DNA of 64,000 bases, taken from assembly GCA_010093485.1 (NCBI GenBank), contig MU001500.1:1250198-1314197 (forward strand), given 5' to 3'. The translations under genes and the position numbers were made by a program. Under the pieces are notes generated by a model. That model was not told where the DNA came from. It did no database searches and saw nothing but the letters and a program-made list of their open reading frames with translations. The stretch comes from Karstenula rhodostoma CBS 690.94. Taxonomy: Eukaryota > Ascomycota > Dothideomycetes > Pleosporales > Didymosphaeriaceae. Positions 11,665 to 21,914 of this stretch are shown piece by piece. How positions within the stretch are numbered: the stretch's first letter is position 1; every line of letters begins with the position of its first letter.

Positions 11665-13564
11665 ATGGTTCTGAACCGACGCGACGGCCTTAAGGCTAAA
11701 TTAGACTGGCGTTACTGGCCGTCAACACCCGCTCTTGCTAATTTCGATACCTCAGCCCTTCTAGAACATGCACGGCATCCGGAGCTGGAGGACCACCAGC
11801 ACATCGCATGGGGGCTCGCTCAATGCGAAGGAACTGCTGGCAAAGTTGCCGCGGTTGACGTGCTAGATGTTGTAGGCACGGATGTGACCTGGAAATCTGG
11901 CATCCGGGACGATGAACTAGAAAAGATGACCCAGGTACGTAAGTCTGCCAATGTTGGGCCCAAGTCTCCTGCAAGCATGTGCGCAACTTCCCTAGCGTGG
12001 GTTTTCCTGAGCCGTTACGCAGAGCCCGAAAATAATGAGGTTGCCAGATCTTGGAACGATTTGAACGGAACCTGATCGTGGACATTAGACAATTGCAGAT
12101 CGCAAAACCGCCGAAGCCCCACCGCCTGCACGGAGTCTCAGCGTTTTGTAAGTGTTCATGCGCTGCTATCTCACGCAATCCAGAGGGGATGTACAGCATC
12201 TGGCTTTCGGACTGGCTGACCAAGATAGCTTCCTGAGCACCCTAGAATCGCGAGCGGGATGGCTTCCCGGGAACTTCAGTATCTGTGCTCGTACACTCCG
12301 CATATTACAACAAGCCGGACTGTCTTCCACCATTCTCGACACCTTGTTCGCCAAAGAGGGCGTGTGGTCAAAGATGGGCAATCAGTGCTTCACGGAGAAC
12401 GATGCCAATGGAGCTTTGGATAATTTTGGTGCGTCAGTATCTTCTTTATTCCGCCAGGTCACTCATAAAAGACGTAGAGATGTGCTATCGATACGTTTGT
12501 GGCTGGGATACAGGCTTCGGCTTCACTCAGCTTCTCCGAACCCGGTCCCAAACGATTTATTTTTGCATAAATTACCCGTCCCAAGCTTTGAAGCGGTTCA
12601 AGATGTATCTGGACAGAGATGTAAAATTTGCGTACCGAGGGTTCTTCTTAGACGCACTATCCGCGGACGAGTGCTTGCGAGAATGGCAGCTCGATATTGG
12701 TGAGCGACGTAGAAGACTACTTGAACACGTATGAAAAGCTTGTTCATCGTTTGGTGGTCTCTCTAACACAGTCGCCACAGGAGAGAAGCTACAGCGATAA
12801 CATAGACTTCAATGAAGCCACTAAACAGCTTCACAAGTTGAGCTACGATTGGAACACGCTGAGTCAGGATTGTCGCGACCAAGGGGAGCAGCTCGCCTTC
12901 CTCAGTCGCACATATGAGAAGTATATGAGAAGATTATGCGACGCGGGGAACGCGTGGGATGTGGACAAGAGCCACGACATGCGCGAGACATTCGAGGTGT
13001 TGAAGAGTCAATGCGACAATCATTATCGATGGACGCAAGTCTACAAGGAGAGAACTAACATCCGAATCAATCTCGTGGGTACCTTGTTTTCATTCCCATG
13101 CGTCGCCTAAGCTCACAACACACAGCTGTTCCATCTCTCGGCTCAACGAGAATCCCGCACGAGCACGCAAATCGCTGCATCAAACGCTATTATTGCGGAG
13201 CAGACACAGCGTGACTCAGCTTCCATGATCACCATGGCCGCTGTAACAATGCTCTTTTTGCCTGGCACATTCATTTCGGCTATCCTGAGCACTACGTTCT
13301 TCGATTACGGTGACGATGGTCTGAGTGTGAGCAGGAAATGGTGGATATTACCAGCGAGCACGATCCCTACCACCATTGGTGTATTTGCAGTGTGGCTAGC
13401 TTGGAGGTAAGTTGGTACTACCTGCAGCTCAACTTTAGTATAAGGTCACTAATCAGGTGTCCAGGTGGTGGCGCATCCAAAAACAAGGGACGGAGATGCG
13501 ACGGAAGGCGAAAAGGGAGCGTAGCTTCATGGTCGACGAACTCGCAGACCCGAAGAACGGCTAG
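11665..13564 (+). CDS. CorA-like divalent-cation transporter domain protein, ~512 aa
   Basis: My model has seven exons (11665-11934, 12048-12147, 12186-12428, 12478-12728, 12781-13074, 13126-13406, 13465-13564), summing to an exact multiple of three. The N-terminal half is soluble (EMCYRYVCGWDTGFGF, RYVxG-like as in other fungal members). A helical stalk with LSYDWNTLSQDCRDQGEQLA and TQIAASNAIIAEQTQRDSA leads to a membrane segment (MAAVTMLFLPGTFISAILSTTFF) and a second one (WWILPASTIPTTIGVFAVWLAW). This is the fungal CorA-like architecture. The classical GMN signature after TM1 is absent, common in this fungal subgroup, so Mg2+ transport should not be assumed. Weak points are the 38-nt second intron and the acceptor choice at 12471 or 12477. 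The extreme N-terminus is also uncertain. Confidence 0.75.
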
Positions 13565-13642
13565 ACAATCGTGAACGTTTCATGAGATTCTCCTTTGACC
13601 AAAAGTTGTTCTCCCAAGTCTCCGACCCTATCCAAAAATCTT

Positions 13643-14398
13643 CTACACGAAAGGAACAAATGGACCCTTGTAGCTCTTGCTCCTCCCTTCAATTTCGAAT
13701 TCCAGGCTTCCACACGATGACGCCACCAGCTTCTCGTGGAAGTTTTGCAAAGCATACTCAATTACCATGTCGATTCCTGCGATCAGGTTAGATCCACAGC
13801 AAGTATACCACTTTGGGTTGAGCTTACCGCACTTGGCACCCCCGGCTGTCCACAACTGCGCGCCTTCAAAATGCCCATCATCAGTAAACCACCGCTCATC
13901 CTGCCACTCCACGTTTGGGAAAATATGCCTCGCTCCATCTAGCAACAGCCTGTTTGTAGTTGCCTTCTTGCCGTCTAGTATCCCACTTTTCGCAAGCCAC
14001 ATGCCGCCCGTGCACGTCGCCAATATGGCCTTCGTCTGCTTGCTAGCCTCCCTCAGAAACGTCAGACTAGCCTCGGGGACTTTTCGGGGGTCGGGTCCTC
14101 CGAGGAGAATGATGTCGAGGTCACGCGGTGCGGTGTCGTACGTATGTGTGGGTCGGATGTATACATTTGGGCTTGCCCAGGCTAGCTCGAGTGAGGAGGA
14201 TATGTAGAGGAACTCCATGTCCCTAGCATAGGGCTTGAGCTGCTCCATCGCGGGGATGAGGTCAGAGACCATGTTGACCAGATGGGAAGACATGTTTCCA
14301 AGAATGTCGAGACCCGCCAAGTCGGTTAGCTGAACTTCTTCGTATAGGACCCCGATGCGAAGAGGCTTGGAGTTGACATTGGTGAGGGAGGTAGTCAT
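13643..14398 (-). CDS. DJ-1/PfpI family protein, 234 aa (spliced)
   Basis: The nucleophile elbow ATCTGGMWLA places the reactive cysteine at residue 129, within the class-I glutamine-amidotransferase-like fold; LLGGPDPRKVP and DDGHFEGAQLWTAGGA are further family blocks. The frame is open without splicing (251 aa), but an intron at 13777-13827 (GTAAGC, CTAAC branch, GCAG) removes 17 residues that interrupt the normally contiguous WTAGGA...GIDM motif, giving GGAKCGIDMVIEYA. I therefore prefer two exons, 13828-14398 and 13643-13776. Relatives include isonitrile hydratases and DJ-1-like glyoxalase/stress proteins; the exact reaction is unknown. A TATA box sits about 77 nt upstream. Confidence 0.88.
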   Translation of the reverse strand: MTTSLTNVNSKPLRIGVLYEEVQLTDLAGLDILGNMSSHLVNMVSDLIPAMEQLKPYARDMEFLYISSSLELAWASPNVYIRPTHTYDTAPRDLDIILLGGPDPRKVPEASLTFLREASKQTKAILATCTGGMWLAKSGILDGKKATTNRLLLDGARHIFPNVEWQDERWFTDDGHFEGAQLWTAGGAKCGKLNPKWYTCCGSNLIAGIDMVIEYALQNFHEKLVASSCGSLEFEIEGRSKSYKGPFVPFV

Positions 14399-14998
14399 CT
14401 TGGGCGTTGGATCTTAGGTGGCGAGCAACTCGATGTTTGAGTGACTGATACCGAGTCCATGTTGATTCAGGACCCTTTATATACTGGAAAACCTTCCGTG
14501 GTAAGAGTAGCTGAGTTTATATCCGCTTCGGATCACAATTTGGCATTACGTACGTAATCTTGGATACTCGGCCATTCCGTGCACCTAGGCCATGATCCTT
14601 GTTCGTACCCAATCGTATTCTACGGACAGCGCTCGCTGAGTGGTGATGTTTCGCTGGTGGATCCGGATCGGATCGGACGAAAACACAAACCCGTGCCGAC
14701 GTCTCTTGCGGACCGGGAAGTAGTTAATAGCCAACTTGATACGGAGCTCATTATGGAAATATATGCATATTTACTTCCTATATTGTATACGATCACTATG
14801 AGGGCGGGTAAATCAATGAAGGGGTGGATAACATAAGGCGCGCTTTGCCAATGCACGAAGGGACCAAAAAAGCGGCTAAGGCGTGCCCAGCGTCTGTACG
14901 CAGGCTAACCAAAAAGGGCTTAGCGCTAAGCTAGCTGAAACGAACTTAGCGCGTGCCCGTACTTCCTATTTCTATCACGCGCAACGGTGTGAGCCCAT
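14399..14998. other. Intergenic region
   Basis: Promoter of the DJ-1/PfpI gene and 3' flank of the rhamnosidase gene. Apart from the TATA box I see nothing specific. Confidence 0.5.
14475..14484 (-). promoter_or_regulatory. TATA box of the DJ-1/PfpI gene
   Basis: On the minus strand the sequence reads GTATATAAAG, 77-86 nt upstream of the ATG. Confidence 0.55.
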
Positions 14999-17218
14999 TC
15001 AGGTACAATTGAATGTAACCTCCCACTTTCCTCCAGGAACATCTGCTATATATATCGGTCCTGCTTTCGCGTGCGTGACTTCAATTTCGAGAGCCCCATA
15101 TTTACCACTGCACTCTTTCATTACAGCGCGTCCTGCACACGAGCCTCGCGGAATCTTCACTTCACCGCTTGTACCTTCAGGAGTCTCGAAGACGATCTGG
15201 AAGCCTCCGCTGGTCACTTGAGTCTTGGCAGAGAAGAAACCCACACCAGTACTGAAACCAGCGTCTGCAACAGTAAGATCGCCAAGGGAAGGAGCGATGC
15301 ACCACGTCTTTCCACCAGCACCCAGCAACTGGATCCCGGCCACGTAGAACGTAAGCGAAGACGTCGGTCCTGTTGCCCATCCATGGGCATGTGATATGCG
15401 CGCATCATTCAGATAGGGGGCGTAATGAAGTTCTCCGGTCGTAGAATACCCTTCAATGAATGTCGAGTTCGTCATTCTCGGATCATCAAGCATGAAGCCC
15501 CACTGCAGCCTCATCAGACCGAGCGCAGCAGTGGTGTTCTCGGCAAGGAAATGAGTCTGCAGCTCAAATCCAGAGATGAATGGCGAGATAGCGTCAGCAG
15601 CCTCAGGTGCAGGCGCTCCGTATGGGGTCCATCGATTGGCTAGGTTGGTGCTGATAGACTCAACCTGTGAAGAGTTGAGTGTAAGGTTCGATACCACGGC
15701 CCAGGAGTTGCCATCTTGGGGCATGAGTGTTGTCGTCTCGTTATCAATATACAAGCCGGCGCTGTTGTTCCATAGGTGCTCATTAGCAGCGGACTTGATC
15801 TTTTCTGCTGTGGCATGCCAAGAAGCCACAGGCTCAGTGTCATTCAGAGCCTCTGCGAGTGCGATGCCCTGATTGATCGTGTAATACAGAATCGAGTTTG
15901 CCTGTACCCCTCTTAGTTTGTCAACTAAAACCAGTTGCAAGATGAGCATACCTCGATATTGTGCCCACCCATGCCAAAGCGCAGCCAGTCGGATGGCGAG
16001 GTGACATTCATCAAGCCAGTCTCGTCGATAAAGCTCAAGGAAAAGTTCAATGCAAGCTTCCATTCCGACCAAAGTGATGCTGCGTAGTCGAGGTTACCCT
16101 ACGGTTTGTTAGCCAATTCCCCCATGTCCGCCTTTTGAACAAGATTTGAAACATACGGTATAAAGGTAGTGATCGGTCACACCAATCAAAGTATACAGGT
16201 GATACGTAAAAGACAGTGCGGCGCGAAACGGACGTCCAGCATACGGAAGCTGGCCCGTGGTCCTGTTCTGGATTGCGAATAACGAGTTAAGGGAGTTCTC
16301 AATGGAGATGACATCATTTGTCGATGCCACAACACCAGGAACAGCAATGGCCATGTCTAAGTTATGTCAGGGTAGCTTCTACGAGACACGAAAAACTGTA
16401 CCTCCGGCCCACACAAGCCTGTCCCTCTTCGCTCCATCAGTCAATGCAGAGCTCCCATTGGTGATCGTATAATTGTAGTACCAGGTAACGTTAGTTGCGT
16501 CTGATACTGAACTGTTGATTGTCCTCAGATGAACTAAAGCATTGCCATGGTGAGGATCAATTGTACACATCTGATTTGTATATGCGCCCGCATACCATAC
16601 GCGATTTAGAAGTTCGTCTGAGATTTTTAGCTTCGGTATCAGTCGTTACTCTCCAAGATTCTTACCATCGCAGTGAAAATACCCGGTGTAATCACGGAGC
16701 GCGTCGTCTTTCCAGTGTGGCATTGGGGTGAAATGGACTTCTGCAGAGGTTATTTCGACCTTTCCTGTGCCATTGTGTACCAGGGTCATATAGCGAAACC
16801 CTCCTCGTTCTTTCTCGCGGGGCGCCGTATATCTGCCTGGTGCCGTAACTTGGAACCACAATGTCTCGTCTTTCCCCGCATCCGCAGTAGCGTCCGATGA
16901 CTTGTTGGAAACCCAAAGGGAAGATTCCGAAAAAGTCACGCCAATGTACTGATCAGAATCCGACACAGATCCGACGGTCAAGGAAACCACACCGGCAATA
17001 TTCTTGCCGAAGTCATACGCCGTAGCAGCATCATCCTCGAAGACGGCACGTCCAGGTGAGGATGTGAGGCTTTCAGCATTGCTAACCGAACCATTGGAGG
17101 TGTGAACGGAGGCCGGAAAAAGCGTTCGGGAATGTGGCGCAAGGATGTACTCTGCATACGGTATTGCAGAGGCAGAATAGACCAAGCTTAGAATCGAGGC
17201 GCTAAGAAAAGACTTCAT
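14999..17218 (-). CDS. Secreted GH78-type alpha-L-rhamnosidase (six-hairpin glycosidase), 672 aa
   Basis: Five exons (16666-17218, 16402-16617, 16157-16356, 15952-16098, 14999-15901) join across four 45-58 nt introns with canonical ends. A signal peptide (MKSFLSASILSLVYSASA) precedes a beta-sandwich region and an (alpha/alpha)6 catalytic barrel. The diagnostic block KRDRLVWAGDM falls at about residues 248-258, and the barrel continues with SPSDWLRFGMGGHNIEANS and ISHAHGWATGPTSSL before a C-terminal beta domain. There are more than ten N-glycosylation sequons, fitting secretion. The family cleaves terminal alpha-L-rhamnose from pectin side chains, flavonoid or saponin glycosides; true substrate and activity are inferred. 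An AT-rich TATA-like element (TTTAAATAAGAG on the minus strand) lies ~60 nt before the ATG. Confidence 0.9.
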
Positions 17219-17915
17219 GTTTGAGCAGCACCGGAGGTCCAATTTGATACAGAAATCGTAAGCATCCAGCAGGACACTCTTATTTAAAAAGTATCATGAA
17301 TCGGGGCGAGAAGCCGACAAATGTTGCCGGACTTCTCCTTAGGCTTCAAATGTCTTCCTTTCGGACGAGATCGCACCGAAGTGACGTCCTTCATGAATCG
17401 CGGCTGCGACTGCGGGGAAAATGCGGGGATTAAATTTGTCGATTCAGGAACATCGTCATCATCGATTAGCCCGGGGTCGCTCACCCTAAGATTGTGCAGA
17501 AATCGCCGAGGATACGCCATAACTGCACCGCGAGATCTGGCCGCTCGGCATGTGGAGAGAAGATGTGGGAGGTTGGGGAGGCGCGCTCTCACGGGAAGGT
17601 GAACACCGGCGATACAGTACTAGGTTAAGATTTTAAACTTGTATAGTAAGCTAAGTGACTCTAGGATTACTATCCTATATCTGACTAGTAAAAGCATTAG
17701 CTTATATCCGGTCTTTATGTTCCGATGAGAGGCGAGTTATGGGCAACGGTTTGAGAAGCTAACGGCTTGGCGCTAGCCTGACTTTCCCCGGAAGTCACGA
17801 TTTTGATTGACTCGTGCTTCCCCAAACTATCCCACCTGAACACCAAACACAGCCGAGGCTTTGCGATATTTAATCACGTTCACTCAGGAACTTCTTCGAC
17901 CGCTTAACGATCGAG
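17219..17915. other. Intergenic region
   Basis: Contains the rhamnosidase promoter and the 3' flank of the next minus-strand gene; the section 17600-17720 is notably AT-rich. No gene is supported. Confidence 0.5.
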
Positions 17916-18553
17916 TTATGCGTGTGTGTATCGCCACCAGTAGCCTGGGGCGGCGAATCCGATATCTCGGTTTCTGGAGGCCAGTGCTGCCATGACCGAG
18001 AGCAATACGTCGAAATTTGTCGAAGGCTCAACCAAGATCCACAAGGCTGTGAGCGCCGAGTCGTGCTCATCAGGTTTCTCGCTGTCTACCAGCACTTTTG
18101 CCCACCGCAGGATGTCCTTATCCCACCCTGCAGTCACATCTTTGGACCGTGACCCCAAGCTGTGGAATCTCCTCCTCAACCCCAAATCGCTCGCCTGCGA
18201 AGGTGTCATAAGTTGCACGCCATTGGCCCGGGAATGGTCTGCCTCGGCTTGACAGATCATGTACCCTCGCTCTTGGAATTCGGCGAGGTCTTCTGGCAAT
18301 GGAACCGAAGACGCGTGCGTCTGATGATGTGCTTCGGGCTTCTTGATCCACTCTGGGCGAGCGGGCTTTTCTTCCTGCGTCGCGTGTGCAGACTCCTCAG
18401 TACGCTCTGGGTGAAAGGGCTCTTGTGTTTTGCATTCTCGTGACGCAGGATCACCATTTGCTCTACGGCTATGTCAATCAAAATACAATAGCTTAGAGGT
18501 AGTAAATACATGTAGTCAAGAGTGGGTAGACCGGACGCCATCCAGTAGGCCAT
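17916..18553 (-). CDS. Hypothetical protein, ~198 aa
   Basis: Two exons (18510-18553, 17916-18468) join across a 41-nt intron (GTATTT...CATAG with CTAAGC branch-like sequence), restoring one frame of 199 codons. The first half is hydrophilic and rich in Glu, Pro and His; the second half is predicted helical and contains WDKDILRWAKVLVDSEKPD and a hydrophobic run LTALWILVEPSTNFDVLLSVMAALASR. I do not recognise a family. Support comes from frame length, codon-like composition and matching splice phase; the 14-residue first exon is the weakest part. It shares a ~480-bp divergent promoter region with the RS-repeat gene. Confidence 0.45.
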
Positions 18554-19034
18554 GATCGCAATACGCGATCTCGAGTCTGTCGGTGGACGTGGAGTTGAGA
18601 CTCACGCGGCTGTTTGCAGTTTCGGGCAGTGTTGCCAAGACCGACACAATCCAAGGGCTCAAGGGCAGCGGCGTGGATAGTTGAAAGTGAAGGGGCATCC
18701 GATTCCCGTCAGTTCGACGTTTCTGTGTTGGCCGGGCGTCGTGCACCGGAACCATGACGACAGTCAGATGCGAGAACTCAGCGTTGTGACGGCCCAGCAT
18801 GCCCCTACGACTGCTTGCATCATGACATTTCCTCGTATATGCATCAACAGCGCGCACCGTCTTTCTCTAGAGGTCTCTTGTTCCAATCAAATCCATATGT
18901 TGCTAGCCCCCGTACATGACTAAGCGCACGTCCCACGTGATCCGTGCCTGAGCGGGCAGTGTTGTCCACGGAAGGCACGCTTGCTCTCACTTTCTCTTTT
19001 CTACCCTTCGACACCTGCCTGTCGCACGCCCGCC
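18554..19034. other. Divergent promoter region
   Basis: Lies between two starts facing away from each other. C/T-rich sequence just upstream of 19035 (TTTCTCTTTTCTACCC) looks like a fungal transcription start region. An open frame on the minus strand (18516-18857) has no coding features. Confidence 0.45.
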
Positions 19035-20686
19035 ATGGCAGAAACCAAGTCGAAACACGGCGTGTTAAGGCACCTGAACCCCTCGCGCTTTGTTCCACCA
19101 AAGAATTTTGTGGATGAGCTTGTTTGGAAGCAAATGCCTTTCCATGCATATACTGCGGTAACGAGTAGTAGTAATCGTCGAGTGCACGATTATTGTCATC
19201 ACTGTGGCGCACCTTTCGAGGAGCATAATTCGATGATCCGGAAGTGGATCGATTGTGATGGAGTTTGCCGAATCTGCGGCGACGAGGATGGCCCTCACCC
19301 TGGGCAGGTAATGTTCACTCCATCAACTCAGTCTCTTCATATGGTTAACAGCTACAGTTGTGTTCTTGGTTGTATGTCAGCTTGAATTCTCTCAAGCGGC
19401 ACCTGAACATTTCAAAGAATTGGCCGCCAGACCACCTTAGAATTCGACCATCTGCAGCACAATGCGAGGAGTTGGTCAGGCTAGGATACAAAGAGTTCAC
19501 AGGTTTTCCGTCGTCAGACCTGCAATCACCTTTCAACGACAGGTTGACGGGACGTCTGCGGAATAGTATCTCCCGCATGCCTTTTGCAGGGCTCACAGTG
19601 GGTGTCGCGCTGACGTGGCCCGATGACCCAAATCACGAAAAGCGTCCCCCAAGGGGGGTATCCCATATATCGCCCATACAGGACGTACAAGGAAGCTCGC
19701 ACCGGCATGTGCGTGAGGACAACGGTTCGCGACACGACAATGATTCGCGATACGATGACAACTCAGTCATGGACTACCAATACGATGCAGGTCCACAGAA
19801 CCAAAACGACGACTTTCAACGTGAGAGCTCGATCAATGACGAGCAGAATGACAAGAGATCGTCCAAGGAAGATGAGAATCAAGAGCGTGGGCGCAGCCGT
19901 TCGACCCAGAGAAGGTCTTCGTTCTTAGACCGTGTTACCAAGTACGACAAGCCCCTGTATCCAGCCCATGTACGCCATCAGTCAAACGGCCCATCCAACA
20001 CCGACAGGTACAACCGTTCGAGAAGCCCGCGTCCATTATCGCGGATAGATGACAGGATCGACCGTTCGAGAAGCCCGCGTCCATATTCACGGATAGATAA
20101 CAGGTTCGACTGTTTGAGAAGCCCGCGTCGCCATTCGCGGATAGACGACAGGTTCGACCGTTTAAGAAGCCCGCGTCCATATTCACGGATATACGACAGG
20201 ATCGACCGTTCGAGAATCCCGCGTCCATATTCACAGATAGATGACAGGTTCGACCGTTCGAGAAGCCCGCGTCCATATTCACGGATAGATAACAGGTTCG
20301 ACTGTTTGAGAAGCCCGCGTCGCTATTCGCGGATAGACGACAGGATCAACCGTTCAAGAAGCCCGCGTCGCCATTCGCGGAGAGAAGATAGGCATTATCG
20401 TTTAAGAAGCCCGCGTCGACATTCGCGGAGAGACGACAAGCATAATCGCTCAAGAAGCCCGCGTCGCCATTCGCGGAGAGACGACAAGTATGATCGCTCA
20501 AGAAGCCCGCGTCGGCATTCACGGAGAGACGATGGGCATTATCATTCGAGAAGCCCGCGTCGACATTCGCGGAGAGACGGACGCGATAACAAGCTGGGGA
20601 AAGAGAAGGAGAAGCTTCAGAAGAACTTATCTGAGGTGGAGCGGGAGGGTAATCAATTGAAGAAAGAGGAGGATGTAAGCAATTGA
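19035..20686 (+). CDS. RS-repeat protein with Cys-rich zinc-ribbon-like N-terminus, ~533 aa
   Basis: Exon 1 (19035-19307) ends with a GTAATG donor; exon 2 starts at 19358 (or 19352) and runs to the stop. The N-terminus has two CxxC pairs (YCHHCGAPF and VCRICGDE) about 20 residues apart, suggesting a zinc-binding fold. The middle is charged. The C-terminal half contains 12 tandem 16-residue units of the form RSRSPRRHSRIDDRFD, an SR/RS-rich domain like those that mediate splicing-factor contacts and are phosphorylated by SRPK/CLK kinases. It ends with a short coiled coil (KEKEKLQKNLSEVE). I do not recognise the family. A nuclear RNA-related role is suggested only by the RS repeats; intracellular location is supported by the absence of signal peptide or membrane segments. 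Confidence 0.65.
20015..20580 (+). repeat. 48-bp coding minisatellite, 12 copies
   Basis: Each unit starts near CGTTCGAGAAGCCCGCGT and encodes 16 residues. Early units carry PRPYSRIDDR and later units PRRHSRRDDK, so the array has two sub-families. Units 2-3 and 6-7 are nearly identical, pointing to a 4-unit (192-bp) duplication. Confidence 0.92.
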
Positions 20687-20979
20687 AGAGGGGCTTGTAG
20701 ATTAGCGAGTGTGATGCCTGGCAGTACCGAAGCTTAGTACTGTAAGTCGGCATAATATGTCCATGTAGCGCTTGCGTGATGTTTGAGTGCCATCTGAATG
20801 CGGTTTTAAAGTGCTTGGCTGTCTTTCACGTCTTGTCCCGATGGATGATGAAAAAGTCCACCACAAGTGGAAGGTGCCGTCCGATGCGCAAGCGGTCACG
20901 TGGGGCACCTTCCTTCCAGAAATTGTTGGGCACCTCAACTTCACGCGACTTGACTCCGCTCACCATCCGCCACTCCACC

Positions 20980-21819
20980 ATGGCACCACCCAAGACCAAC
21001 AAGTACACTTTTCTTGCTGCCGTGGTAGGAGCCAAGTTCAATTATGAACCCGTGAGGAAAGAAGACAAGCGTGAGGTCGAGGAAGCCGAAAAGGCTCTGG
21101 AAAAGTCGAAGCAAGCGCTTGCAGAAGTGAAGGACTACAATGGTAAATGTCAACGGACGCTGAGGGCCGCCATAGCGTTTGACCATCTGTCTAAATCTGT
21201 GATACACACATACCAAATGGGCGCTGCCAAAGGTGCGGCGGTGATGAAGAAACGCGGAGATGAAGTGTTCAAAGAATTGGACACTGAGTGTGAAGAGGTG
21301 GGTTGAACCCGACTTCAAATCCACGACCGCTGTCGAGACTTGGGTGGTAAAGAGAAATCGCACATACAACTTCAAGCTTTATTCCACTGTACTCAGAATG
21401 TTGCTAACAGATTGCAGATCGACACTAAATGGCGTGACAGCGTCAAGGAGTTGAACGCATTCAAAGTGGCTTACGACGACGCCCTCGACAAGCACCGCGA
21501 TCTGGAAGCCGAGTGCAACCGGCTGCAAGACGAATTAAACAAGCGCGCTCAACAACAAGTGCAACTCGAAAGCGAGCATAGTCAGCTGATGAGAGACCAC
21601 GAACAGCTGAAGGACGGAAAAGCACAGCTCCAGTTAGATAAGTCTCAGCTTGAAGATGAGAAGAAGAAACTTCTGCATCATCATGAAAAGCTGAAGAGGG
21701 AGCATGAACGACTACAGAGCGACCACGCAGAGCCCTGGAGTGCCCTAAGGCACGTGATGAGAAAGTCAGCAGCCTACAGAAAAAGGTTGAGGGACAGAGG
21801 GATGGCAGCAGCAGATTGA
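20980..21819 (+). CDS. Coiled-coil protein, part A (~239 aa as read; frame broken near its end)
   Basis: Exon 1 (20980-21297) and exon 2 (21418-21819) join across a 120-nt intron (GTGGGT, GCTAAC branch, GCAG). Exon 1 has a mixed helical segment (YTFLAAVVGAKFNYEPVRKE); exon 2 is a long heptad-type coiled coil rich in Gln, Glu, Lys and His (RLQDELNKRAQQQVQLESEH). Near 21735 the coiled-coil pattern stops in this frame but carries on in another frame, and the original frame resumes after the TGA at 21817-21819. I therefore suspect this is one gene with the locus at 21915-22676, damaged or mis-sequenced. No homologue is recognised. Confidence 0.5.
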
Positions 21820-21914
21820 TTGATGGATCAGCATAACGATCTCCAGCTGAGTTACGCCCAGATCCAAGGATGTTTTGCGGATCTCGAGGACGGATCCGTT
21901 AGTTTGGCGATGGT

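Noticed and set aside
7247..17218. Secondary-metabolite gene cluster
   Set aside because: No PKS, NRPS, terpene cyclase, P450 or tailoring enzyme set is present.
19935..20753. Minus-strand frames reading repeated NMDAGFSNGRTC units
   Set aside because: These are the reverse complement of the RS minisatellite; repeats without stops keep all frames open.
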